NCBI RefSeq assembly: GCF_003259435.1
Contig: NZ_QLMA01000007.1
Span: 248,001-312,000, forward strand
Direction of reading: 5' to 3'
Length of the DNA stretch: 64,000 nucleotides
DNA from: Chitinophaga dinghuensis
GTDB lineage: Bacteria; Bacteroidota; Bacteroidia; Chitinophagales; Chitinophagaceae
Shown: in pieces, positions 10,401 through 18,932 of the stretch
How the letters are laid out: each line of letters begins with the position of its first letter
How positions within the stretch are numbered: the stretch's first letter is position 1
Notes under the pieces: model-generated
The model's input: the letters and a program-made list of their open reading frames with translations, nothing else
Told to the model about the DNA's origin: nothing
The model's database searches: none
Position numbers and translations under genes: made by a program

Positions 10401-13374
10401 GGACGTAGATGCTAACCCATCCAGCAATCAGTATGGATTTGATATTAAACAGTATTATGTAGACTCCTGGCTGGGCTTCATTCATGGCGAGAAAAATATC
10501 CGCCTGGCAATGACGGATACCGCCAAAGTATGGAGTACTGATACCCTCAGTAAAGTAGATCCGGTGGCCAATATCATTAGTGATACGAGTCTCCGTTACC
10601 TGGATTACTTCACTGGTATGGAAGCTCCGGGTTTAAATACCAAGCAAATAATAGTGCCATCTGACAGCTCCAACAGAGGTACTAAATTCTGGGTAGCATA
10701 TGGTCATCACCAGTTCTTCACAGGCGCCAACACACAGGAAATGGTACTGTACTTCAATGCAGAAGATTCTGCCAATGTACGTGTATACATTAACGGTACT
10801 TCATGGGAAAGAACATACAGAGTGCCTGCCAATACTACCATCACTTCCGACCTGATTCCTAAAATCGGCGCAAGCGATGCCCGCCTGCTGGATGAAGGTA
10901 TATCTGACAGAGGTATCAGTATAGAAAGTGACGTGCCTATTGTGGCATATGCGCACATTTACGGCAGCTTGTCGTCCGGCGCTACCATGCTGCTGCCGGT
11001 AGGTACTTACGGATACGACTATATGACTTTACAGTCTAAGCAGTATTACAGTTCCGATTGTTACTCCTGGCTCTACGTGATCGCCAACTATGATAATACA
11101 AAAGTGGAAATCACACCTACTGTACCAACTGTGGGAGGCCGTCAGCCGAATGTACCATTTACTGTTACGCTGCAAAAAGGAGAAGTGTACCAGGTGTTGG
11201 GATCAATTATGTCTGGTTCGCAAGGATATGATCTCTCAGGTAGTCACATCAGATCCGTAAAAAATGACAAGGATGAATGTTGGCCTGTTGCGGTATTCTC
11301 CGGTAGTTCCCGTACATCTCTGGACTGCGGAGGCGGACTGAGTGGCGGTGGAGATAATATGTTGCAGCAGAACTTCCCGTCTCAGGCATGGGGTAAGAAA
11401 TACCTGACGTCGCCATTTGCTACATACAATTCAGCTACCGCCACTCTGACGGGTATTTTCCGTGTGCTGGTAAAAGATCCTGCCACCGTTGTGAAAGTGA
11501 ATAATGTGCGGTTAACAAACCTGATCGGTAATGCCTATTATGAATTTGAAAGCAGAACCGCAGATATAATCGAATCAGATATACCGGTAATGGTAGCACA
11601 CTATATGCCGTCAGCATATAACTGTACCAGTACAAATTATAATGATGGGGACCCTGAAATGATTTACCTCAGCCCGGTAGAACAAGGTATCAAAAAGATC
11701 GGCTTCTATCGTACCAATAAGGAAGTCATAGGGGTGAACTATCTCAATGTAATTATTCCTACCAATGGTCTCAGCTCCCTGCAGATCGACGGTAGTAACA
11801 CCTTCGACTATACGTATCCGCATCCGAATGCGCCAGGATACTCTGTTGTGGTGAAACGATGGGGTTCAACACCAGGTGCATCCAAAGCTAGTAGCGACTC
11901 TGCTTTCACCGCCTTCGTATATGGAGAAGGCAGCCAGGAAAGCTATGGATACAACGCGGGTACACTGGTGAAGAATCTGAATATCCTCAATTCTTACACG
12001 AACGTAAACAATCCGGATTCGTCCGTGTCTTCCAACACTTATACCTGTGCGAAGACGCCGTTCCGCTTCTCCATGCTGATCCAGGTAAAACCAGTAGAGA
12101 TCAAATGGAAGCTCAGCGAAGTGGCTAATCTCACTCCGCACGCGGATGTAGTTCAAACCAATCCGGTTCCTAAAGATTCAATTACCGTAAACGGAAGGGT
12201 ATACTACCGTTATGTACTGGATGCCGATTATGTATTCAGCGCACCGGGTATTTATTATATACCTATCCGTATCACACATCCTGCCTTCGAAAGCTGCAAC
12301 AGCACCTTTGAAAGCGTACTCACCGTGAAGGTAATTCCTGCTCCGGTAGTAACGATTACCACCACGTACAACAACTGTATCAGCGACCTGGCAACGTTCG
12401 TCGGTAATGCTACTACCAGCAATGGCGTTGGCATCGCGAAATGGAAATGGGAATTCAGCGATACTACAGTGGCCTACTCTAAAGATACCACCAGGTATTT
12501 CCGCTCTGCTGGCACCAAACAGGTGAAACTGAGCATCGTAGCCGCTGAAGGTTGTATTGGCGATACTTCTGTAACAGTCGATGTATTCGATCCAACGCCG
12601 GTAGTACTGGTACAGGATTCTATTAATACCTGTGAAGGTAACAGCGTTACCCTCCAGGTGAAAGATCCTAAACCTAATGCCCAGTACAACTGGTACGATG
12701 CGGCAACAGGCGGAAATCTGCTGCACTCCGGTAACGACTATACGATTAACCCAGTAACCCGGAACGTGGATGTGTTTGTGGAAAGCTCCACGCAAGGATG
12801 TGCCGGTGGCGCAAGAACGAAAGGGGTGGTAAGAATGACGCCAAAACTGGTGAAACCTGTATTGACGGTAGATACAGTAGGCGTGCATACTATGCGTTTC
12901 AAATGGGCCGCTGTGCCTTATGCTACCGGATACCTGGTGTCCGCAGATGGTGGCAACACATGGACTACTCCATCCAGTGGCAGCGAAGGATTGATGCATG
13001 AACTGAAAGGCCTGCAGCCAAGTACCGATTATTCCCTCCTGGTAAAAGCGCTGGGTTGCGAAGAACAGGTATCTGATCCTGCTAAGGGCAAAACTTTACC
13101 AGACGGCATTTATATCCCGAACACTTTCACACCGAATAATGATGGTAAAAACGATGTGCTGTTTGTATATGGATACATCATCCGCGATATACATATGTCC
13201 ATCTTCAACCAATGGGGTGAAAAAGTATTCGAATCGCTCAGTCAACAACAAGGATGGGATGGAACCTACAAGGGTAAGGCGATGCCTTCAGGCGTATACA
13301 TCTATGTATGCCGCGTTACCCTGACGGATGGCACTGTGGTTGAAAAGAAAGGCGTGATAAATCTGGTTCGATAA
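4453..13374 (+). CDS. Giant modular surface protein: triple Ig/beta-helix modules, IgGFc-binding-like region, PKD/FN3, T9SS type-B sorting domain
   Basis: A 2973-aa secreted protein. Signal peptide about residues 1-23; a beta-sandwich-like N-domain follows (about 24-216). Three homologous modules of about 560 aa start at Cys217, Cys781 and Cys1340. Each has an Ig-like stretch (YQWQ...YYRC), a linker of the SIDKTQP type, and a parallel beta-helix rich in N/T/G/Y rungs such as YGIY and NNT, and ends in (D/P)(L/M)GAYEF-like residues. Residues about 2073-2497 resemble the IgGFc-binding N-terminal family (RGTKFWVAYG, PIVAYAHIYG, SGATML). A PKD-like domain (about 2640-2715), an Ig-like segment and an FN3-like segment follow. 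The last about 90 residues (IPNTFTPNNDGKND...) are a gliding-motility/CHU_C type-B T9SS sorting domain. A cell-surface adhesin or matrix protein is inferred; the IgG name does not prove antibody binding. Confidence 0.85.
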   Translation: MKKLTVTLLTSLLLLIALRLSAQTDIRIGNDTTGNNDTGYPCPLQDYYEGSRAQYLILASELQAAGMGPGVISGVKFFVKNLNATGVIEGYAIKIGTTTVTTLDQNSWLPTTHIGRIGADYQPVAGWNVFTFPTGFFWNGTDNIVLEVCNGQSPIADGDWYTHNPEVPYTTGLPFNASHTYRVDNTSDVCGTSSTSNTGTMSTRPNVTFAWIPAVACTGTPAAGTASVTTNTVCLNQKFSLSVTGGTVASGLKYQWQRSADNVSWTNIPNDTSAMVTESQTVTSYYRCVVTCVGSGLSGASNAVQVTSPALVQGIFTINKNLPTGSGNFASFNDAYNFLKCGISGPVTFDVTAGSGTYTEQLMFNAVPGASAVNTITFNGHGDTLAYACTSTNRAIIKLDNASYFTFNGLVLKTIIGTGTTYGWGFHILNDANRNNITNCTIVLDTASTASNYAGIVISTSTSSPTGTGDNSCDSINIIGNTIFGGYYGITVMGSSNIPNIGVTIRDNKINDFYYYGIYFGGASLLNIEDNLISRPVRKTVSTFYGVYGSGLNTRVKVTRNRITNPFGAVPTNTNSFYGVYFSNVDAFASLENEVSNNLIYNLTGIGTVYGIYNSSSDNNRFYHNTLSIDGASNTSTTYSAYGYYQSSQVDGVEFYNNLVSLTRSGGGSKYGIYISTATSTVLANNNNYYNPGGTGTNYLGYWGANAAKLSDWQTISRQDAVAFTTNPLFTDPATGNYTPANASIDNKGMPLAAVPIDILKAVRSTTTPDLGAYEFTPPPCTTPPTPGTAKVDLTPVCANTKVSLSLTGNSIGLAQTYQWQTATSATGTYTDLGTPITNPDTIIAAATTLYYRVAVTCSGNTAYSTPVLLTVNPALAGGNYSIDKTQPASATNFISFNAAKAAMNCGITGAVVFNVTPGTGPYNEQLILDSIPGTSAVNTITFNGNGNTIAFTGQTTDERATIKLRGADFVTIDSLVIDARGTTYGFGVHMWRDADSNTISRCVIITDTTSTSSNYAGIVISGADGSATTSTYNRCDGIRLLNNTIRGGYYGIINYADGTNYSNNITISGNTVKEFYSDGIRVYYNKNVTINGNDISRPGRANTASSVNGISAESSSGVTVSNNRVHNLYDAQGTSTSTTYVLRMYYSDGDVNAPNRMFNNAVYNIRGGTTYGIYDLYSSYVKYLHNTIVLDDNTNTASVTTYGYYHSGTVTDVSLYNNIFKVSRSGTGSRYGLYMSTANMVKSNYNDIFVKSTSNTAYTGYSGAAITTLANWRTTARLDSNSLNVEPVFVDQSIGNLEPTISPLDNTGTPVGIANDIRQVVRSTTTPDMGAWEVTIPDCTKPPVPGTSLITPNTPMCMGNYVKLDLTGNSRGGRQTYQWQRSPDGTSNWEAAGDPQFTAAFSTALTAKKYFRCMVVCGGTDTAYSTVVMANLNDPLLAGTYSIDPSQPASIQNFQSFGAAAQKLECGIAGPVTFEAVAGTYNEQVTMHNIPGAGVNSRVTFTSKTGNAADVILTTAGTSTLNYVLMLDSVSYVTWKNITVKPTSTTYGRGIVFDRGAGYDSISKMAIEMPAVTSTSSNVSGIYANVVYGNANTLTGNTIRNGSSGIYWNNSYSVLGQNLQIDNNIIKGSRDNGIYTYYVRNANITANSVELTIPLGTTAYGIYNSYADSSLVLSRNQINVTGATTTVHGVYLYYPSIQGKKADVAGNKITMRGNFADVTGMYLYEADVCSIVNNVINVQTLGTNSYGIYSSYASKTNVYNNTVLNSSRNTNNSYGAYFYTSSSDGNLKLRNNIFAHDSSGRALMVTNPDYINSDYNTLYTNGAALIRQTAAPATDYATLPAYRAAKSQEMSSISYKPAFISNTDLRPDINNPDVWAIHGRGVQAVDNPVDINGAPRPTILTEGVPDMGAYEFYPAVIPPVLPATPATPAPGITQTWMFGTDTVTKITWKPGVSIPTDLTVRRYSGVKPPNVPKDSTYMYFYVDVDANPSSNQYGFDIKQYYVDSWLGFIHGEKNIRLAMTDTAKVWSTDTLSKVDPVANIISDTSLRYLDYFTGMEAPGLNTKQIIVPSDSSNRGTKFWVAYGHHQFFTGANTQEMVLYFNAEDSANVRVYINGTSWERTYRVPANTTITSDLIPKIGASDARLLDEGISDRGISIESDVPIVAYAHIYGSLSSGATMLLPVGTYGYDYMTLQSKQYYSSDCYSWLYVIANYDNTKVEITPTVPTVGGRQPNVPFTVTLQKGEVYQVLGSIMSGSQGYDLSGSHIRSVKNDKDECWPVAVFSGSSRTSLDCGGGLSGGGDNMLQQNFPSQAWGKKYLTSPFATYNSATATLTGIFRVLVKDPATVVKVNNVRLTNLIGNAYYEFESRTADIIESDIPVMVAHYMPSAYNCTSTNYNDGDPEMIYLSPVEQGIKKIGFYRTNKEVIGVNYLNVIIPTNGLSSLQIDGSNTFDYTYPHPNAPGYSVVVKRWGSTPGASKASSDSAFTAFVYGEGSQESYGYNAGTLVKNLNILNSYTNVNNPDSSVSSNTYTCAKTPFRFSMLIQVKPVEIKWKLSEVANLTPHADVVQTNPVPKDSITVNGRVYYRYVLDADYVFSAPGIYYIPIRITHPAFESCNSTFESVLTVKVIPAPVVTITTTYNNCISDLATFVGNATTSNGVGIAKWKWEFSDTTVAYSKDTTRYFRSAGTKQVKLSIVAAEGCIGDTSVTVDVFDPTPVVLVQDSINTCEGNSVTLQVKDPKPNAQYNWYDAATGGNLLHSGNDYTINPVTRNVDVFVESSTQGCAGGARTKGVVRMTPKLVKPVLTVDTVGVHTMRFKWAAVPYATGYLVSADGGNTWTTPSSGSEGLMHELKGLQPSTDYSLLVKALGCEEQVSDPAKGKTLPDGIYIPNTFTPNNDGKNDVLFVYGYIIRDIHMSIFNQWGEKVFESLSQQQGWDGTYKGKAMPSGVYIYVCRVTLTDGTVVEKKGVINLVR

Positions 13375-13393
13375 CCGAAGAAAATATACGGCA

Positions 13394-13735
13394 ATGAAGA
13401 AGATGATGATTATCACAATTGCTGGCGTATTGCTGCATGTGGCTTCGGCCCATGCAGCAGCGCACAGCTGCCGCCAGGGGATAGACAGCGTTCTGGAAAG
13501 AAACAGGGTGCTGAAAGTATATCCGGTCCCGTTAGGCGCTCAATGTACCATTGAAGGTATCCGATCCATCAAACAGTTGGCCCTGTATTCTATTGCAGGA
13601 CAGCTGGTGAAAATATGGCAAGGCAACGGGAAACTCTCCCTGCTGGCTGCCCAGGATCTTTCAAGAGGTACCTATTTACTCCGCGTGTCTTTCGATGATG
13701 GCACCTGCGTGAGCAAAATAATTCTCAAGCAATAA
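13394..13735 (+). CDS. Mini-protein consisting mainly of a T9SS type-A sorting domain
   Basis: A 113-aa protein with an N-terminal signal peptide (ending near AHAAAHS) and almost no passenger. From about residue 38 it matches the Por-secretion-system C-terminal sorting domain: VYPVP, then LALYSIAGQLVKIW, then LSRGTYLLRVSFDDG and a final KIILKQ strand. It lies 19 bp after the first giant gene and 18 bp before the second, inside an otherwise type-B locus. Type-A domains are normally the address tag of much larger cargo, so a free-standing copy is unusual. It may be a small surface protein, a remnant of a larger gene, or a competitor or chaperone-like partner for export. No frameshift is visible, and the reading frame and signal peptide look intact. 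Confidence 0.72.
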   Translation: MKKMMIITIAGVLLHVASAHAAAHSCRQGIDSVLERNRVLKVYPVPLGAQCTIEGIRSIKQLALYSIAGQLVKIWQGNGKLSLLAAQDLSRGTYLLRVSFDDGTCVSKIILKQ

Positions 13736-13753
13736 CCTGTCAACGCTACTAAC

Positions 13754-16700
13754 ATGAAACAGTTATACAACATATTCAACCATACCCGTCTCTGCTTCAA
13801 CAGATACTGGCTGGTGTCAGCGATGTTAGTGTTGCAGTTCGTGGCCATTAAAAGCACAGCCCAGAACCGCTCCAACAGGGGAAAGGAATTCTGGGTTGGC
13901 TACGGACTTCACCAATTTATGGAACCCGGACAAGCCAATAACCAGGAAATGGTACTGTACCTCAGTGCAGAAACTGCAGCTACCGTTACCGTGTCTTACG
14001 GACCTACTTACTCCAAAACTTATAACATTCCTGCCAATACAGTCATCGCTACAGACCTGATTCAGAAAGCGGGTACCAATGATGCAAGATTGTATTCGCC
14101 CCCGCCAGGCTTCGGAGGAACAGGAGGAGAGGGCGTCTTCACTAACAAGGCTATTCATATCGTCAGCAATGTGCCTATCGTGGCATATGCGCATATCTAT
14201 GGCTCTGCGTCCTCGGGAGCCACCATGCTGATGCCCACGGATACATGGGGTTACTCCTATATCTCCTGCAATAGTCAGCAATACTATGGCAATAACTGCT
14301 TCTCCTACATGTTCGTTATCGCCAAAGAAAATAATACGACGATTGAAATCACCCCTTCTGTACCAACCAGAAACGGACGTACAGTAGGAGTACCGTTTAC
14401 GGCTACACTGCAAAAAGGAGAAATCTACCAAGTGGTAGGAAAACTCGACCCGGATAATAATAGCAGCAAAGGATTTGATCTGACGGGAACGACGGTGAAA
14501 TCCATTGCCAATCCAAACGGAGAGTGTTTTCCTGTGGCAGTATTTTCCGGCAGCAGCCGTACTTCCATTAATTGTGGCGGGTGGGGCGGTAGTGGAGATA
14601 ACGCACTCCAACAGATTTTTGGTTATGAAACCTGGGGAAAACGCTATCTCACTGCACCTAACGCTATCGATAATGACCCTACAGGAAAACAGAATAATAT
14701 TTACCGTGTAGTCGTGAAAGATCCTGCAACCATTGTAAAGGTGAATGGTAATACACTGACCGGACTGCAACGCAATTCTTATTATGAGTATAACAGCAGT
14801 ACGGGGGATTATATTGAAGCAGACAAGCCTGTGCTGGTGACACAATACATGACCTCCTCCGGTAACTGCGGAAATAATATGCAATGGGGAGACCCGGAAC
14901 AAGTGTACATCAGTCCCATAGAACAGGCCATTAAAAGCGTAGGATTTTATCGTAATAATAAGGAAGATATCAGAGTAAACTATCTCACACTTATCATTCC
15001 AACCGGAGGTCTGACCTCTCTGCGCATTGATGGCTCCAATACCTTCGATCACGTCTATGCGCATCCCAATCGGCCCGGATATTCCATTGTGGTGAAAAGA
15101 TGGGGCCCTACTGTCGGGCAATCCCAGGCTTCCAGTGATTCTGCATTTGTAGGTACCGTTTATGGAATGGGACCAGTAGAAAGCTATGCTTACAATGCCG
15201 GCACATTGGTAAACAACCTCAACGCCGTTGGCTCTATTCATAACGAATACGATAATACGAAAACTACAAATGATTATACCTGTACAAATACGCCGGTAGA
15301 ACTCTCTATTCTCATGGCTTATCAGCCAACTAAAATGGTTTGGAAACTGAGTGAACTGGCAGGACTGATCACCCCCGCTACAGACGTTACTGTGTTGAAT
15401 CCTGTTAGCACTGGTACGATCATGGTAAAAGGGATTCCTTACTATAAGTACACCCTTCCAGGCACCTATATGTTTAATACAAAAGGAGAATATGATATCC
15501 CTGTATTAACCACCCATCCCAGCATAGAAAACTGTAACAATACAGAAAGAGTAGGCTATACCATCATTGTGAAAGATATGCCGGATAAGAAATTCTCCAC
15601 GGAATATTCCGGCTGTACGCTGGATACCATCTACCTGAGAGGGGATACTATGAACGTGGCCAACAAGCAACACCGCTGGTATTGGGAATATCCAGGCAAT
15701 GTGAAAGATAGCGGACAAACAGTGAAGAAACTCTTGCCGGTAGGTACCAACCTGGTGAAACTAACCGCGATCAGTGGAGAAGGTTGCGTCTCCGATACCA
15801 CTTTTGGAATTGGGGTAGTTCCTAAGCCAGTGGCTAGTTTTACCAGTGATGTAAATGCATTGTGTGCGGGGGGTAAAGTAGTGTTTACAGACAACTCTAC
15901 CTTTGGCGGCACGAAACCCATTGGGCAATGGTACTATGATTTCGGACATGGTAATCCCCTGAAAGACAGCACGGGTACGCCTAAAACGGATAGTTTCCCT
16001 ACTGCTGGAATCAAAGTGGTCAAACACGTGGTAAAAGTAAGCGAGGCTTGTGTCAGCGATACAGTAAGTATTTCTATTACAGTAAATGCTAATCCTGTTG
16101 CAGGTTTCAGCTTCCCTGCCGGATGTATCGCTTCGGATGGTATTGTGCAGTTTACAGGTACTCCAACTGTAACGGATAACAGTACTTTCACTACGCATGC
16201 ATGGAGTTTCGGAGATCCTGCCGCCACTCCGGCCAACCCGAATACCGCCGCTATACAGAGTCCTGCTCATACTTATGGAACCGCAGGTAATTATACCATC
16301 AAATATGCAGTTACTACCGATAAAGGCTGTACGAAAGATTCTGTGCTGAGCGCCACCTTTAAGTTCAAACCTAAACTGGCTTACGCTGCTTTAACGGCAA
16401 TATGTGAAAATGTAAAAGGTACGGTGAAGGTAGACAAAGGTACTGTGCTGAATGGCGTTACAGGGAACGGCTACTATCGTGGACCTGGCGTAGATGCTAC
16501 CGGTAACATGACGCCGGCTACTGCTGGTCCCGGCACGCATACTATCTGGTATGTATTCACCACTACAGATGGTTGCGCGGATTCTATCTCCACAACAATC
16601 GTGGTGAATGCAAAACCGGCAGCGGCCTTTACGATCGCAGATGTTTGTCTGGGCCAACCAGTAAATATCTATCCGCAGCCAGATCCGAACGTCGTTTCCT

Positions 16701-17878
16701 GGTCCTGGGATTTCGGTAACAAAACGACGGCTACATACACCAATGGCAATCGCTTTACTTTCAATTATACACAAGACAGCACCTGGAAAGTAGCCCTCGT
16801 TACTCGTAGTACGCAAGGCTGCAGCAGCGATACGCTCATACATCCTGTAACTGTGCATCCTTTGCCGGTGGCCGACTTCACGCTGCCAACGAAAGTCTGC
16901 ATGCCGGAAGGTACCGCAGTCTTCACGAATAAATCCACTATCAAAGGCGCACAAGCGCTTACATATAACTGGAATTTTGGCGAAGCTAATGGCATTTCCA
17001 CCGCCACAGATCCGACGTATCACTATAAGGGTTACGGACCAGTGAATGTTAGTCTCACCACTACTTCTGCGGCTGGTTGCGTGAACACTGCTACAAAAGC
17101 ATTCAACGCCTTTTTTGCACAACCGGTGGCTGGCTTCAAAGTTACGCCGGATACGCTCTGCCAGGGATCAGATAATGTGTTCACAGATCAAAGTACAGAC
17201 CCTACGGCCAACATTTTAGGCTGGACCTGGAACTTCGGTGATGGTACCACTTCTACAGAAAAAAATCCCGTGAAGAAATATGCCCAGCCTGGAGAGTATG
17301 GCGTGCAACTGCAAGTGGCATCTGCCTCCGGTTGCGCTTCTGCTCCGTTCAACAGTACTGTGATGGTGTATCTGCAACCAGTCATCGATGCAGGACCTTC
17401 CTTCGTAGTGCCGCAAGGTACGCTGGTGCAGTTCCGCCCAACGGCAAATGATTCTGTGAATCTGCAGTTCCGCTGGGAACCAGCGGGCGACTTCCCGAAT
17501 CCGAATGTTTTCGCGCCACAGATTACCGCCATGAAGGATGGAGAATACACCATGACGGCCATCGGCAAACATAACTGTACTGCTTCCGATAAGATGACGG
17601 TGAAAGTGCTGAAGCCCGTACAACCGCCAACTGCCTTCTCTCCAAATGGCGATGGTATCAACGATACCTGGGTGATCAAAAACCTGGACGATTATCCCGG
17701 CGCTACGGTGGAAGTTTTCAACCGCTATGGTGCAAGGGTATTCAGAAGTCAGGGCTATGGCACGCCATGGAATGGACATTCCAATGGAGGCATATTGCCG
17801 GTAGGGACCTATTACTACGTGATCAAGCTGAAGAACGGGTTCCCGCCACTCACTGGCTACGTGACAATTCTCAAATAA
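13754..17878 (+). CDS. Large surface protein: IgGFc-binding-like region plus PKD array, T9SS type-B sorting domain
   Basis: A 1374-aa secreted protein. After an N-terminal hydrophobic signal (about residues 20-37), residues about 38-610 parallel the second half of the upstream giant: NRGKEFWVGYG, VPIVAYAHIYG, SGATMLMP, VFSGSSRTS and KMVWKLSELA all have counterparts there. A run of PKD-like domains follows, starting near residues 694, 783, 957, 1040 and 1126 (WxFG and DxxP-type turns), with a related Cys-containing segment near 883. From about residue 1293 (PTAFSPNGDGIND) there is a CHU_C/gliding-motility type-B sorting domain ending GYVTILK. It is predicted to be exported by the T9SS and held at the surface. 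PorP/SprF genes directly downstream fit the known need of type-B cargo for such partners. Confidence 0.87.
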   Translation: MKQLYNIFNHTRLCFNRYWLVSAMLVLQFVAIKSTAQNRSNRGKEFWVGYGLHQFMEPGQANNQEMVLYLSAETAATVTVSYGPTYSKTYNIPANTVIATDLIQKAGTNDARLYSPPPGFGGTGGEGVFTNKAIHIVSNVPIVAYAHIYGSASSGATMLMPTDTWGYSYISCNSQQYYGNNCFSYMFVIAKENNTTIEITPSVPTRNGRTVGVPFTATLQKGEIYQVVGKLDPDNNSSKGFDLTGTTVKSIANPNGECFPVAVFSGSSRTSINCGGWGGSGDNALQQIFGYETWGKRYLTAPNAIDNDPTGKQNNIYRVVVKDPATIVKVNGNTLTGLQRNSYYEYNSSTGDYIEADKPVLVTQYMTSSGNCGNNMQWGDPEQVYISPIEQAIKSVGFYRNNKEDIRVNYLTLIIPTGGLTSLRIDGSNTFDHVYAHPNRPGYSIVVKRWGPTVGQSQASSDSAFVGTVYGMGPVESYAYNAGTLVNNLNAVGSIHNEYDNTKTTNDYTCTNTPVELSILMAYQPTKMVWKLSELAGLITPATDVTVLNPVSTGTIMVKGIPYYKYTLPGTYMFNTKGEYDIPVLTTHPSIENCNNTERVGYTIIVKDMPDKKFSTEYSGCTLDTIYLRGDTMNVANKQHRWYWEYPGNVKDSGQTVKKLLPVGTNLVKLTAISGEGCVSDTTFGIGVVPKPVASFTSDVNALCAGGKVVFTDNSTFGGTKPIGQWYYDFGHGNPLKDSTGTPKTDSFPTAGIKVVKHVVKVSEACVSDTVSISITVNANPVAGFSFPAGCIASDGIVQFTGTPTVTDNSTFTTHAWSFGDPAATPANPNTAAIQSPAHTYGTAGNYTIKYAVTTDKGCTKDSVLSATFKFKPKLAYAALTAICENVKGTVKVDKGTVLNGVTGNGYYRGPGVDATGNMTPATAGPGTHTIWYVFTTTDGCADSISTTIVVNAKPAAAFTIADVCLGQPVNIYPQPDPNVVSWSWDFGNKTTATYTNGNRFTFNYTQDSTWKVALVTRSTQGCSSDTLIHPVTVHPLPVADFTLPTKVCMPEGTAVFTNKSTIKGAQALTYNWNFGEANGISTATDPTYHYKGYGPVNVSLTTTSAAGCVNTATKAFNAFFAQPVAGFKVTPDTLCQGSDNVFTDQSTDPTANILGWTWNFGDGTTSTEKNPVKKYAQPGEYGVQLQVASASGCASAPFNSTVMVYLQPVIDAGPSFVVPQGTLVQFRPTANDSVNLQFRWEPAGDFPNPNVFAPQITAMKDGEYTMTAIGKHNCTASDKMTVKVLKPVQPPTAFSPNGDGINDTWVIKNLDDYPGATVEVFNRYGARVFRSQGYGTPWNGHSNGGILPVGTYYYVIKLKNGFPPLTGYVTILK

Positions 17879-17902
17879 CACTAACACTTAAATACTGCGT
17901 AC

Positions 17903-18907
17903 ATGAGAAAGAACTTTGCTGCATTGCTTTTGATGCTCATAGCCATTACCGCCGGCAAGCGGCTGATGGCGCAGACAGATCCTCACTTCTCCCAGTACTA
18001 CGTATATCCGTCCTGGTTAAACCCTGCGCTGACCGGCGCATTCGACGGAGACTACCGTATTGCGGCGATCTATCGTACACAATGGGGGAATATCAGCCCT
18101 TTTAAAACGTATGGTATATCAGCAGAAGTACCCACTGCCAAGAGTATCAACTTCGGCGCCAGCGTCCTCAATCAGGCCGCTGGAGATGCCGGATATAACT
18201 ATACTACCGGCTATGTAAGTGCGGCCTATACTGGGGTGAAACTGGATGCCAGTCATTATCATCAGCTGACCTTCGGTCTGCAAATGGGTTTCATCCAGCG
18301 TAAATTCGATCCTTCCAAATTCAGCTTTGGAGAACAATGGAATCCTGTTACAGGATATAATCCAACAAACCCTTCTACAGATGGCGTTTCCCGCACCTCT
18401 GCGGCTTCTTTTGATGCCGGCGCCGGCGTACTCTACTATGATGGTACCCCAGGTAAGAAATACAATATCTATGGCGGTTTTTCTGTCATGCATCTCACCA
18501 AACCTGCCGATCAGTTCAGCGCCTATGGGGATGCGCGTATGCCCATGCGCGTTACTGCCCATGCTGGTATCAAACTGAATATAGACGACCGTTTTTCTCT
18601 GACGCCCAATATCCTCTATCTCCAGCAGGGATCTGCCTCTGAGAAAATGATTGGCGCATATGGTCAATACAATGCGGCACTGGAAACAGATGTAATACTG
18701 GGTTTGAACTATCGCTATAAGGATGCTTTTACGACCCATGCAGGCTTCCTCTACAAAAATATGATGCTGGGTGTCAGCTATGATATCAATACCTCTGATC
18801 TGTCTAAAATGGCCAGAGGAAGCAACAGCTTCGAGGTATCGCTGACATTCATCGGCAGAAAGAAAGTAAGAACTCCTGGTGTGGACTTCGTTTGTCCAAG
18901 ATTGTAA
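17903..18907 (+). CDS. PorP/SprF-family T9SS outer-membrane protein (copy 1)
   Basis: A 334-aa protein with a signal peptide ending near LMAQ. It has the family start motif DPHFSQYYVYPSWLNPALTG, many amphipathic barrel strands, and a FVCPRL C-terminal end. PorP/SprF proteins are outer-membrane barrels associated with type IX secretion. SprF of Flavobacterium johnsoniae is needed for export of the adjacent type-B cargo SprB, which is family knowledge. Here it lies 24 bp after a type-B cargo gene and 25 bp before the PorE-like gene. It is therefore probably the dedicated partner of one or both giants. The length is normal for the family, and the start is chosen at the ATG preceding a good signal peptide. 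Confidence 0.92.
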   Translation: MRKNFAALLLMLIAITAGKRLMAQTDPHFSQYYVYPSWLNPALTGAFDGDYRIAAIYRTQWGNISPFKTYGISAEVPTAKSINFGASVLNQAAGDAGYNYTTGYVSAAYTGVKLDASHYHQLTFGLQMGFIQRKFDPSKFSFGEQWNPVTGYNPTNPSTDGVSRTSAASFDAGAGVLYYDGTPGKKYNIYGGFSVMHLTKPADQFSAYGDARMPMRVTAHAGIKLNIDDRFSLTPNILYLQQGSASEKMIGAYGQYNAALETDVILGLNYRYKDAFTTHAGFLYKNMMLGVSYDINTSDLSKMARGSNSFEVSLTFIGRKKVRTPGVDFVCPRL

Positions 18908-18932
18908 TCATCCAAAAAGTAACTGGCAACTC

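Noticed and set aside
10668..12350. Calling the giants antibody-binding proteins
   Set aside because: The IgGFc-binding name comes from a distant animal mucin-like family; nothing in the sequence shows IgG binding, so only the domain resemblance is reported.
12178..12999. Long antisense frames inside the giant genes (for example 273 and 471 residues on the minus strand at 12178-12999 and 13826-15241)
   Set aside because: They lie fully opposite strongly supported coding sequence with clear domains, have no export signal or family match, and reflect the codon bias of the sense gene.
18879..18932. Longer start for the PorE-like gene at 18879
   Set aside because: It overlaps the preceding PorP/SprF gene and places 18 residues in front of a clean signal peptide beginning at 18933.
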